From assembly GCA_947626495.1 (NCBI GenBank), contig CANQSJ010000008.1:1-64000 (forward strand): a stretch of DNA of 64,000 nucleotides, read 5' to 3'. The stretch's first letter is position 1. The number at the start of each line of letters is the position of its first letter. Position numbers and translations under genes: made by a program. The stretch is from an uncultured Oscillospiraceae bacterium (GTDB lineage Bacteria > Bacillota > Clostridia > Oscillospirales > Oscillospiraceae). The notes under the pieces are model-generated. The model was not told the DNA's origin and did no database searches. It saw only the letters and a list, made by a program, of their open reading frames with translations. Below, in pieces: positions 28,718 through 37,031 of the stretch.

Positions 28718-30619
28718 TCAGATCCGCTCCAGACAGAAATCGCTCATCGCAGAAAACTCACCCGGCGTCCGCTCTACCAGCAGGACGCTGTTATATTTTT
28801 CCGCGACGGCCCGCATGGCCGCCAGGCCGTAGCCGTGGCCGGGCCGCTCCTGCTCCTCCTCCCCGTCCGGGGCGCTGTTGACGCATTGGATGCAGAGGAA
28901 ATTCCCCCGCAGGTGCATATCCACCCAGATATACCGCTCCTGCTCCGGCCTCATCCGCCGGCAGGCCTCCAGGGCATTTTGCAGGATATTGCTCAAAAAT
29001 ACGCTCAGATCCTCGTCCGCGATGTTCAGCTGCCGAGGCACGTTCAGGTGGTGCTCCACCCGGATCCCCTCGGCCACGGCCTGATCCAGGAAACTGCCGG
29101 CAATCATATCCACCAGGATGTTCTGGCAGTAGCGCCCGGCCGGCACCTGCCCCAAATCGTCGGCGACGGCGTCCACATACCGGCGGGCCCGTTCCGCGTC
29201 GCCGTCGGCCAGGATGGCGGACAGGGCGATCATGTGGTGGCGCATCTCATGGTGCAAAGCGCGGGTGTCGTCCTCCGAGGCCAGCAGGCGCTCATAGCCG
29301 GCCATGGTCTGCCGCTCCCGCTCCCGGAGCACATCCACGGTCCGGCGGGTCCGCACCGTCCGGCGGACCGCCTCCGTCACCACCGCGATCACCGCGATAT
29401 AGGAGATGATGTCGGTGCCCAGGCTCACCACAGGCCCGCAGTTGCCCATGCGCAGGGCCTGCCATATCCCGAGCCCCAGATAGCTCCCCAGACCGCCCCA
29501 GACCCGGACCCGGTCCAGCACGTAGACCGCCGCGACGCCGGCGGTGATGAGCCCATAGACGAGGGAACGCTTTTTCCCCTGTCCGGTGCGGTCCCTCTGC
29601 CGCACGCCGTCCACGCACAGCGCCGCTAGCACAGCCAGAAGCACCGCCAGCGTCTCCGGCCCGATGCTCACCGCCACTCCCTCGGGGCTGCTGCGCAGCC
29701 GCATCAGCTCCTTGGCGCTCTCATACACCGCCCAGACCGCCACAGCCCCGCACAGGGGCCACTTCCACCGGCCCTTCATCCGAAGCACCAGGTAGAGATA
29801 CAGCGGCGCCATATACACCACGCTGAGAAACCGCAGATCCAGCCGGGAGACCAGCTCGCTGTAATAACCCACCTCGGAGCTGTACGCCTCCTGGAGGAAC
29901 AGCATCAGAAAATAGAGGCACAGAAGCAGCGTCCGGCCGTCCCCGCCCCGGTTGTAGCCGTCCACCAGGAACACCCCCGCCATCAGCAGCGCCATCAGCG
30001 CGTAGATGGTCATGGCGGCGTTGGACCGCACGGAGGCCACCACGATTCCGGCCAGCTCCGAGCCCCCGCCGCCCAGGAAGGGATACATCGGGATTCCCAC
30101 GCCGCCCGCGGGGAAATAGGTCACCACAGTCAGCTCCCGGCCCGGATAATCCGCCGGCAGGGACATGCGTATCCGCCGTCCCGTCTCGACCTGCTCCCGC
30201 CGGATCCGGTCCCACTGCGCCCCGTCGGGGTGCACGAAGCCGTCGACGTCCCGCTCCAGATCGGGAAAGTCGGAGTAGAGCAGCCTGCCGTCCAGGAATA
30301 CCTCCACCCCGTCCCCGTAGTTCGTCCACTCCAGCTCCGCCGCGGGGACATCCTCCGTCATGGTGCGCGTGATGCGCACCGCCTCGGTCCCCGCCGGCAG
30401 CGTCGGCGAATAGGGGTCGGAGAACACCGGCTCATACTCCCGCACGCCGCCGTCCAGCAGCTCGTAGCGCCAGCCGCAGCGCTCATCCCGGGTGTCCGCG
30501 AGGTGCAGATCGCCCCGCTCGGTGACGCTGAGAAGGGAGAACACGGTCAGCACCAGCGCCGCCACGGCCAGTGCCGCGGCTACGCCGAAGATATACCGCC
30601 GTCCGGATATCCGTTCCAT
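28718..30619 (-). CDS. GHKL-domain sensor histidine kinase with N-terminal extracytoplasmic/multi-TM region
   Basis: MERISGRRYIFGVAAALAV start at 30619; LHHEMRHHMIALSAILADG, NILQNALEACRRM, GHGYGLAAMRAVAEKYN. Confidence 0.85.
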   Translation of the reverse strand: MERISGRRYIFGVAAALAVAALVLTVFSLLSVTERGDLHLADTRDERCGWRYELLDGGVREYEPVFSDPYSPTLPAGTEAVRITRTMTEDVPAAELEWTNYGDGVEVFLDGRLLYSDFPDLERDVDGFVHPDGAQWDRIRREQVETGRRIRMSLPADYPGRELTVVTYFPAGGVGIPMYPFLGGGGSELAGIVVASVRSNAAMTIYALMALLMAGVFLVDGYNRGGDGRTLLLCLYFLMLFLQEAYSSEVGYYSELVSRLDLRFLSVVYMAPLYLYLVLRMKGRWKWPLCGAVAVWAVYESAKELMRLRSSPEGVAVSIGPETLAVLLAVLAALCVDGVRQRDRTGQGKKRSLVYGLITAGVAAVYVLDRVRVWGGLGSYLGLGIWQALRMGNCGPVVSLGTDIISYIAVIAVVTEAVRRTVRTRRTVDVLRERERQTMAGYERLLASEDDTRALHHEMRHHMIALSAILADGDAERARRYVDAVADDLGQVPAGRYCQNILVDMIAGSFLDQAVAEGIRVEHHLNVPRQLNIADEDLSVFLSNILQNALEACRRMRPEQERYIWVDMHLRGNFLCIQCVNSAPDGEEEQERPGHGYGLAAMRAVAEKYNSVLLVERTPGEFSAMSDFCLERI

Positions 30620-30689
30620 CCCCGTTCCCCCTTTGCCGTTTTCCGCTCCCCCGCTCCCGCCGGGGGAGCGTTTTTTTGCGGCGCCGCCT

Positions 30690-30920
30690 CTACGGCCGGC
30701 GGGCGCAGCGCATGTCCACCGGCCCGCCGCCGGACCACTCCAGCAGCAGCCGGCCATACTCCTCCATACACATCCCGTGGCGGAGCTTATGGCGGCCGGA
30801 GGGGCAGAGGGCGCAGCGGTTGGCCCGGACGAAACTCTCCGCCAGCGCGGGGAAATCTCTCCCGCCCGCGCCGCCGCTCACGCCGTCCAGTTCCTCCGTC
30901 CGCAGTGCCCGTTCGTCCAT
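30690..30920 (-). CDS. Double-Gly leader peptide precursor P4, CxxC..C..C core
   Basis: MDERALRTEELDGVSGG | AGGRDFPALAESFVRANRCALCPSGRHKLRHGMCMEEYGRLLLEWSGGGPVDMRCARRP; SD GGGAGG. Confidence 0.75.
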   Translation of the reverse strand: MDERALRTEELDGVSGGAGGRDFPALAESFVRANRCALCPSGRHKLRHGMCMEEYGRLLLEWSGGGPVDMRCARRP

Positions 30921-30993
30921 TTTTCCTCCCTATCCGTTGATCGTCCCGCCGTGTATTTCAAACCGCGCAGATGCCCGCGCACGCTTTGCTGGG

Positions 30994-31200
30994 TCATCCG
31001 CTGATCTTATTCATCTCCGCGCCGCAGTTGGCACAGACAAGAGAGGACGCCTGTTGGCCGTCCGTTTTGGAGCGGTGTTCTATAGCGCCGCACCGGGGGC
31101 AGCGATACAACACCCATACGTTCTTTTGGAACCGGGCCTGAAGGCTGTCGCCGCCGGCGACCTCTTCCAGCTGGTCCTCCCGCATTTCCTCTCTGCTCAC
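30994..31200 (-). CDS. Double-Gly leader peptide precursor P5, zinc-ribbon core (GTG start)
   Basis: (V)SREEMREDQLEEVAGG | DSLQARFQKNVWVLYRCPRCGAIEHRSKTDGQQASSLVCANCGAEMNKISG; GGGAGG upstream of the GTG at 31200. Confidence 0.78.
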   Translation of the reverse strand: MSREEMREDQLEEVAGGDSLQARFQKNVWVLYRCPRCGAIEHRSKTDGQQASSLVCANCGAEMNKISG

Positions 31201-31226
31201 GGTCTTTCCTCCCTCTGTCCGGTTCA

Positions 31227-31412
31227 TTATTTCAGCTTCTCCAGGTCCTCTTGCTCCACATAGACGGATATCTCGCCGCAGGAAAGGCACACCGCCGCCT
31301 TGGGATAGACGGCCTTCGTGCTCAGGCCCTTGCGCCGGATCACATTGCCGCCGGCGCCGGTGAAGCTGAAGCCCTCCTCCATCTGTGCGCCGCATCTCAA
31401 ACATTTCCTCAT
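31227..31412 (-). CDS. Small zinc-ribbon protein without a GG leader
   Basis: MRKCLRCGAQMEEGFSF...AVCLSCGEISVYVEQEDLEKLK; two CxxC knuckles. Confidence 0.65.
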   Translation of the reverse strand: MRKCLRCGAQMEEGFSFTGAGGNVIRRKGLSTKAVYPKAAVCLSCGEISVYVEQEDLEKLK

Positions 31413-31464
31413 GGTCCGATCTCCTTTTCTTTATTTTCGATTGCCCGGCCGGGCGGCAAGGCGC

Positions 31465-33603
31465 TCACGCCCCGCCTTCCTCCGGGTCTGCGTCCTCCGC
31501 AGGGGCTTCGTCCTCTGCCGGGGCCTCATCCTCCGCCGGGGCCTCGTCCTCCGCCGGGGCCTCGTCGGCCTCCCCAGCCTCTTCCGCAGCGGCGGCCTCC
31601 GCCTCCTCCAGCAGCTGGCCGTACCGGGCCAGCAAGGCGGCCAGATCCTCCCGGACCAGGGCCTCGTCCGGGTCCGCCTCTCCGTCCGTCAGACCCGCGT
31701 CCAGGGCCCAGTCCCCGGCGGCGTCCCATTCCTCCGCCCCGGGCAGCCCCTGGAGCCGGGCCAGGGCCCACAGCGCCTCCAGCGCCTGGGACCGGCTCAC
31801 GGTCCCCTCCGGGTCGAAGGCGGTCTCCGACGTGCCCTCCATCAGCCCCTGCTCCGCCGCCCAGATCACGGCGGGCCGGATGGGATCGTCCTCTCCCACG
31901 TCGTCAAAGGGACAGACCGGTTCCGGTGTCGGCTCCGGGGAGGGCGCCGGGGAGTGCTCCGGCTGCTGCTCCGGCGCGGGTGTGGCCGCCGCCGCGGCCG
32001 CGGCTCTCTCCGCAGCGGCTGCGGCCTCGCCGGACAGCGTCCACAGCGCCCAGACCAGGTCGGCGCGGGAAGCGTCGGCGCCGATGCCGAAGGTGTTGTC
32101 GATGTCCAAGCCCTTCATGACGCCCTGTCCCAGGCACCAGGCCACGGCGTCGTGGTACCACCCGGTCTGGGGGAAGTCGTAGCTCTTCCCCTCAAGCAGG
32201 GCATAGCAGGGCATGAACGCCTGATTGAGGGCGCCCAGCCAGGTCATCCCGCTGCCCCGCTTCACGTCCACGGTGTTGATCATCACGTCCCGGGTCCGCA
32301 GGATGCTCCCCGTATTGGGGCTGACGATGCTGCTGACGGTGCTGACCACGTAGTACTTGTCGTCCACCTTGCCCAGGTACATCATCTCATGGCCGCTGAA
32401 GCACAGCGCCGCGCCCAGGGGCAGCTCGTCCAGGATCAGCTTCTTCTCCTCCAGGGACATGTTCACCATGTCGATTTTCTCGATGTTCATGTGCCACTGC
32501 CAGTCGCTGTTGCGGCCGATGTCCAGGCCGAAGCAGCGGTAGACGGTGCGGATCATGCCGGAGCAGTCCTCCACATCCAGCATGCCGCCCCAGCCGTAGG
32601 CGTCCCCCAGGTTCTCCAGCGCCACCATGGCGATGTTCTCCAGGGTCAGGGGCAGATACCCCACGCTGACCTTGGCCGTCTCCGGGATCAGGGCCATCTG
32701 CTTTTCATAGCTGCCGTCCGCCCGGCGCACCGGCAGATAGACCACGTAGTTGTGGTAGGGCGAGCGGTTGCCGATGAGCTGATCCGGCGCCAGGTCCGTC
32801 ACCAGCTCCAGGGCCGTGCCCTGGGTCAGCATCCGCCGGGCCGTCTCCGGGGTGGAGATGGACTCGTCGGTGTATTCCTTGTTCCCATAGACCACCAGCA
32901 GCTTTTCCGACGGCAGATCCCAGGCGGAGAGCCACTGCTCCTTGTCCGCGCACAGGGCCACGTCCTCCGCCGGCACCCAGCCGGAACAGCTGGAGATGCG
33001 GGCCTGATAGTACCGCCCGTCGGCGGAGGTGTTGTAGATGAGCATGGGCTCGTTGACCCGGATGGAGCTGAGGGACTGGTAGTCGAAGTCCGGGTCGTTG
33101 GGGTCGTCCAGAATGGGGTCCGGCGAGGGGAATACCCGCAGGAGCGTGCGCTTGACGGCAATGCCGTAGCGCACCGGCGTGTCCTTCCCGGCGTTCGGGT
33201 CCAGGCAGTTGTCCACCATGGCCTGGAAGTACTCCCATTCGGCCTTCTCCCCCTCGCCGGTGTAGGTCCAGCCGAAGTAGTACTCCCCGTCCGCGGTGGC
33301 GGATTTTTTCAGATTTTCATTGTACTTCGTCCCGTCGTAGGTCTCGGCGGCGTCCCGCAGGTCCATGACCATGGTCCCCTCCCGCAGGGCGGAATCCCGG
33401 TTGAACGCCGTGATCTCCTCCTGGGTCAGGATGACCTCATCCGCGCCCGGCTGTCCCGCCGCCCAGTAGGCGGCGTCCGACATCTCCGGCGTCACGTCGG
33501 GCATCAGCGTCACGCCTCCGTCGGCCAGCGCCGCCGGGGCCAGGCCGGTCAGGACGGCCAGCGCCAGCAGCACGCACAGCGCCCGTTTTCTTCCGTGGAG
33601 CAT
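31465..33603 (-). CDS. Secreted SH3/NlpC-P60-like cell-wall protein with C-terminal SLH-like domains and (APAEDE)n tail
   Basis: Signal peptide MLHGRKRALCVLLALAVLTGLAPAALA; catalytic-type VEDCSGMIRTVY; SLH-like segments; repeated EDEAPAEDEAPAED. Confidence 0.8.
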   Translation of the reverse strand: MLHGRKRALCVLLALAVLTGLAPAALADGGVTLMPDVTPEMSDAAYWAAGQPGADEVILTQEEITAFNRDSALREGTMVMDLRDAAETYDGTKYNENLKKSATADGEYYFGWTYTGEGEKAEWEYFQAMVDNCLDPNAGKDTPVRYGIAVKRTLLRVFPSPDPILDDPNDPDFDYQSLSSIRVNEPMLIYNTSADGRYYQARISSCSGWVPAEDVALCADKEQWLSAWDLPSEKLLVVYGNKEYTDESISTPETARRMLTQGTALELVTDLAPDQLIGNRSPYHNYVVYLPVRRADGSYEKQMALIPETAKVSVGYLPLTLENIAMVALENLGDAYGWGGMLDVEDCSGMIRTVYRCFGLDIGRNSDWQWHMNIEKIDMVNMSLEEKKLILDELPLGAALCFSGHEMMYLGKVDDKYYVVSTVSSIVSPNTGSILRTRDVMINTVDVKRGSGMTWLGALNQAFMPCYALLEGKSYDFPQTGWYHDAVAWCLGQGVMKGLDIDNTFGIGADASRADLVWALWTLSGEAAAAAERAAAAAAATPAPEQQPEHSPAPSPEPTPEPVCPFDDVGEDDPIRPAVIWAAEQGLMEGTSETAFDPEGTVSRSQALEALWALARLQGLPGAEEWDAAGDWALDAGLTDGEADPDEALVREDLAALLARYGQLLEEAEAAAAEEAGEADEAPAEDEAPAEDEAPAEDEAPAEDADPEEGGA

Positions 33604-33709
33604 ATCCGTCGCCTCCTTGATCGATCTCTCCTCCGCTCTCCGGCGCCGGCGGCCCATGGTGGGCGCGCCCCGGACGCGGGGGTCGGCAATACACAAAAAT
33701 ACAAAATAA

Positions 33710-33738
33710 ATAATACGGGAGCGCCCGGGTCCTGTCAA
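33710..33738 (-). promoter_or_regulatory. Near-consensus promoter TTGACA-N17-TATTAT for the SLH/NlpC gene
   Basis: - strand -35 (33738-33733) and -10 (33715-33710), 17-nt spacer. Confidence 0.7.
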
Positions 33739-33859
33739 CGGCTCCGTCCCGAATCGACGGAAAACCGCCCCGAATTGTGACCCGGGGATCGGCGGTATTT
33801 TCCGCTTCATTCAAATGGGAGAGCGGCAGCCCGACAAGGGGTCTGCCGCTCCTCTCCGT

Positions 33860-35110
33860 TCAGATCTGCGGGACCGGGAAGGCGTTTTCGTCCACGATCT
33901 TTTTATATGCCACGGGGTCGGTGTCCCCCTCGGTGCTGAAAAGCAGCAGGACGGCGTTTTCATCCAGGCCCAGCGCCGCCTTCCAGTCCGCCAGCTCCGC
34001 CCGGGCCAGCATGGACGCCAGTCCCGCGGTGAAGGCGCCGGACTCCCCGCTCGTCACGCCGGCCCGGTGCAGCAGCCGCATCCCGTGGGCCGCGACCCAG
34101 TCCGGGCAGGAGAAGTAGAAATCGGCCTGGTCCCGCAGGATCGGCCAGACGACGGTGCAGGGCTCCCCGCAGTTGAGCCCGGCCATGATCGTCACCCCGC
34201 TGCCCACGGCCTCGTGGGGCGCGCCGTCATGGACCTGGGCGGAGCGGAAGATGCACGCCACCTCCCGGGGCTCCACGATGGCGGCGGTGAGGGGCGCGGC
34301 GGCATAGCGGCTGCGCAGGTATCCCAGCACCCCGCCCGCCATGGCCCCCACACCCGCCTGCAGAAACACGTGGGTGGGCCGCTCGCCCGCGGTGTCCAGC
34401 TGGGCGGCGGCCTCCCAGGCCATGGTGGTATAGCCTTGGACGATGGTCCGGGGGATCTGCTCATAGCCCGGCCAGGAGGTGTCCTGGATCAGGGTCCAGC
34501 CCTTCTCCTCCGCCATCCTGGCCGCATAGCGGACGGCGCCGTCATAAGTGAGGTCGGTGATGAGCACCTCGGCCCGGCCGGCGTCGCGGATCGCCTGCGC
34601 CCGCAAAGGCGACGAGCCCCTGGGCATGTACACATGGGCGCTGCAGCCCAGCTTGGACGCCGCCCAGACGACTCCCTTGCCGTGGTTGCCGTCGGTGGCG
34701 GTGGCGAACACCATTCTCTCCACCCGCTCCCGCAGCGGCGGGGCCTGCAGCTGGGCGAAGGAGACCTGATCCCGGCGCAGGCCCAGCTGGTCGCACACCG
34801 CGCAATACAGGGCGTAGATGCCGCCCAGGCCCTTGAACGCCTTCAGCCCGAAGCGCGTCGACTCGTCCTTGACGAAGACGGCGCGCACGCCCAACTCCTC
34901 CGCCAGCGCGTCCAGTCTGACCAGCGCCGTCTCCCTGTATTCCGGAAGGGCGGTGTGGATGGCCCGGACGGCCGCCGTCTCCTCCGGACCCAAAAAGGCG
35001 GGGCCCGGCCCGTGGTCCGGCGACGGGTTGACGACCATTTCCATGCCCAGGCGGCTGTGCGTCTGCGCCTCGCCGGCGGGCGGCCGCTTCTGCCGGTCCA
35101 TGTTCTCCAT
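33860..35110 (-). CDS. dpaL: Diaminopropionate ammonia-lyase
   Basis: PLP fold-type II: FVKDESTRFGLKAFKGLGGIYAL, TDGNHGKGVVWAA; start at MENMDRQKR (35110) after AAGGAGG. Confidence 0.88.
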   Translation of the reverse strand: MENMDRQKRPPAGEAQTHSRLGMEMVVNPSPDHGPGPAFLGPEETAAVRAIHTALPEYRETALVRLDALAEELGVRAVFVKDESTRFGLKAFKGLGGIYALYCAVCDQLGLRRDQVSFAQLQAPPLRERVERMVFATATDGNHGKGVVWAASKLGCSAHVYMPRGSSPLRAQAIRDAGRAEVLITDLTYDGAVRYAARMAEEKGWTLIQDTSWPGYEQIPRTIVQGYTTMAWEAAAQLDTAGERPTHVFLQAGVGAMAGGVLGYLRSRYAAAPLTAAIVEPREVACIFRSAQVHDGAPHEAVGSGVTIMAGLNCGEPCTVVWPILRDQADFYFSCPDWVAAHGMRLLHRAGVTSGESGAFTAGLASMLARAELADWKAALGLDENAVLLLFSTEGDTDPVAYKKIVDENAFPVPQI

Positions 35111-35395
35111 CCGGATCAGCCTCCTTTTTTGCTTTTTCTTGTGATACCAGCATAACACGGACCCGGCCGATTTACAATAAATTTCCATATCGCGCTGCGC
35201 AAAATCCCATAAAAATATGCCGGTCCGGCGCGCCGGGAAAAATACGCCCACCGACAAAAATTGGCTATCATAACGGCGGGGAAAATGCAGAACATATAGC
35301 CGGACAAATCGAAAGGGCGGCATTGCGAAATGGCGGTGCGCCGTTTCGGACAGCCGATCCTTCCGGTCCAATGCAACGGAAAGGAGTTAAGAAAA

Positions 35396-35593
35396 ATGGC
35401 GAAGAATTCCAACCAGCTCGTGAACCCCAACGCCCGCGAGGCGATGAACCGGTTCAAGATGGAAGCCGCCTCTGAGGTGGGCGTCAGCCTGAAGCAGGGT
35501 TACAACGGCGACCTGACCAGCCGTCAGGCCGGTTCCGTGGGCGGCCAGATGGTCAAAAAGATGATCGAGGCCTACGAGAACGGCATGAAGTAA
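35396..35593 (+). CDS. Alpha/beta-type small acid-soluble spore protein
   Basis: 65 aa; AREAMNRFKMEAASEVGVSLKQGYNGDLTSRQAGSVGGQMVKKMI. Confidence 0.95.
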   Translation: MAKNSNQLVNPNAREAMNRFKMEAASEVGVSLKQGYNGDLTSRQAGSVGGQMVKKMIEAYENGMK

Positions 35594-35613
35594 GCTCCGC
35601 TGGAAAGCACGGC

Positions 35614-35646
35614 GGCGCGGCGGGAGACCGCCGCGCCGTTTTTTTG
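35614..35646 (+). terminator. Intrinsic terminator after the SASP gene
   Basis: GGCGCGGCGG-GAGA-CCGCCGCGCC then GTTTTTTT. Confidence 0.85.
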
Positions 35647-35767
35647 CGCCTCCCGGCACGAAAGATCCGGCGGCGGTACATAGAGCCCCACGGAGAAAGA
35701 GGACGCCCCGCCACAGATGCACAATTCCGGCCGCGAAATGCGGAAAAAGTCTGTCCATTCTACCAAG

Positions 35768-35796
35768 TTGACGGATTATGGCGAATTAGATAAAAT
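35768..35796 (+). promoter_or_regulatory. Putative promoter TTGACG-N17-TAAAAT for the amidohydrolase/peptide transporter operon
   Basis: -35 at 35768-35773, -10 at 35791-35796. Confidence 0.6.
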
Positions 35797-35867
35797 GTGC
35801 AGAATTTATCCACCACTTTGCATTGTTATAAATGCAGCGCTTTAATAATTTAAATCAAGAAAGGCGG

Positions 35868-37031
35868 ATGTATATGCTGATTCAAAACGGCAACGTCCAC
35901 GACGGTCTCGGCCACGTGCTGAAGCAGGACGTGCGGATCGCCGACGGACTGATCACGGCGCTGGGGACTCTCCGTCCGGAGGCGGGCGAAGAGGTATTCG
36001 ACGCTGCGGGGATGGAGGTCCTGCCCGGTTTCGTGCAGGCGCTCTCCGTCTGGGGCATCATGGGCAACACCACCGAGATCCGGCCCTCGTCCAACGACAA
36101 CGACGAGAAGAGCAACCCGATCACGCCGGAGCTGGACGGCTTTTACGCTTTCAACGGCCGCGCCGCCACGGCGCAGCAGTTGGGCGCCTTCGGTCTGACC
36201 TCCTGCGGCGTCGCCCCCACGGACAACAACCTGTTCGGCGGCACCATCGCCGCCTTCTCGGTGGACGGACTGAACCCCTATAAGATGGTGCTGGGCCGCG
36301 GCCTGGGCATGATGGCCTCCGTCACGCCGAACCTGAAGACGACCTACGGCGCCCGCCAGATGGCGCCCATGACCCGGATGTGGATCTTCACCAACCTGGC
36401 CGAGCAGCTGCGCAAGGCGGCGGAGTACAAGGAAGAGCCGGAAAAGCCCAAGGACGACAAGCTGGCCGCCATCCGTCGGGTGGTGGACGGGGAGCTGCCC
36501 CTCTTCGTCTCCTGCGACTCGGCGCTGGCCGCCCAGCGGGTGCACGAGATCACCGCGCCCTATGAAAAGCTCCGCCTGGTGCTGGTCAACGGCTTCGGCC
36601 TGACCGGCGAGGAGCAGTGGATCATCGAAAAGAAGATCCCGATCATCGTCCGCACGGCCTCGCTCCCCTTGGACGAGTTCGCGATGACCCTCTCCCTCCC
36701 CGCCATGGCGAAGTTCGCCCAGGCGGGCGTGCCGGTGGCTCTCAGCGGCGAGAACAGCAACGCCTTCGCCGCCCGGGAGGATCTGCTGTGGAACGCCTCG
36801 GAGATGATGCGGGTGATGCACGACGGCGAGCAGGTGCTGTCGATGGTGACCAGCATCCCCGCCCGGATTCTGGGGATCGACGACAAGGTGGGCTCCATCG
36901 AGACCGGCAAGCGCGCCGACATCGTGCTGTGGAGCGCGGACCCGATGCTGACCTACCAGGCAAAGATCGTCCGCACCTATCAGGGCGGCGAGATCATCTA
37001 CAAGGAAGGGGATGCGATGAAATGCTTGTGA
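35868..37031 (+). CDS. Amidohydrolase-fold protein, degenerate metal site (pseudoenzyme candidate)
   Basis: LPGFVQALSVWG replaces the PGFVDAHSHVG of the adjacent paralog; C-terminal VGSIETGKRADIVLWSADP typical of amidohydrolases. Confidence 0.8.
   Translation: MYMLIQNGNVHDGLGHVLKQDVRIADGLITALGTLRPEAGEEVFDAAGMEVLPGFVQALSVWGIMGNTTEIRPSSNDNDEKSNPITPELDGFYAFNGRAATAQQLGAFGLTSCGVAPTDNNLFGGTIAAFSVDGLNPYKMVLGRGLGMMASVTPNLKTTYGARQMAPMTRMWIFTNLAEQLRKAAEYKEEPEKPKDDKLAAIRRVVDGELPLFVSCDSALAAQRVHEITAPYEKLRLVLVNGFGLTGEEQWIIEKKIPIIVRTASLPLDEFAMTLSLPAMAKFAQAGVPVALSGENSNAFAAREDLLWNASEMMRVMHDGEQVLSMVTSIPARILGIDDKVGSIETGKRADIVLWSADPMLTYQAKIVRTYQGGEIIYKEGDAMKCL

Noticed and set aside
10517-31412. Classical lanthipeptide/thiopeptide or sactipeptide cluster
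   Set aside because: No LanB/LanC/LanM, YcaO or radical SAM homolog was recognised; only exporters, adaptors, regulators and phosphatases.
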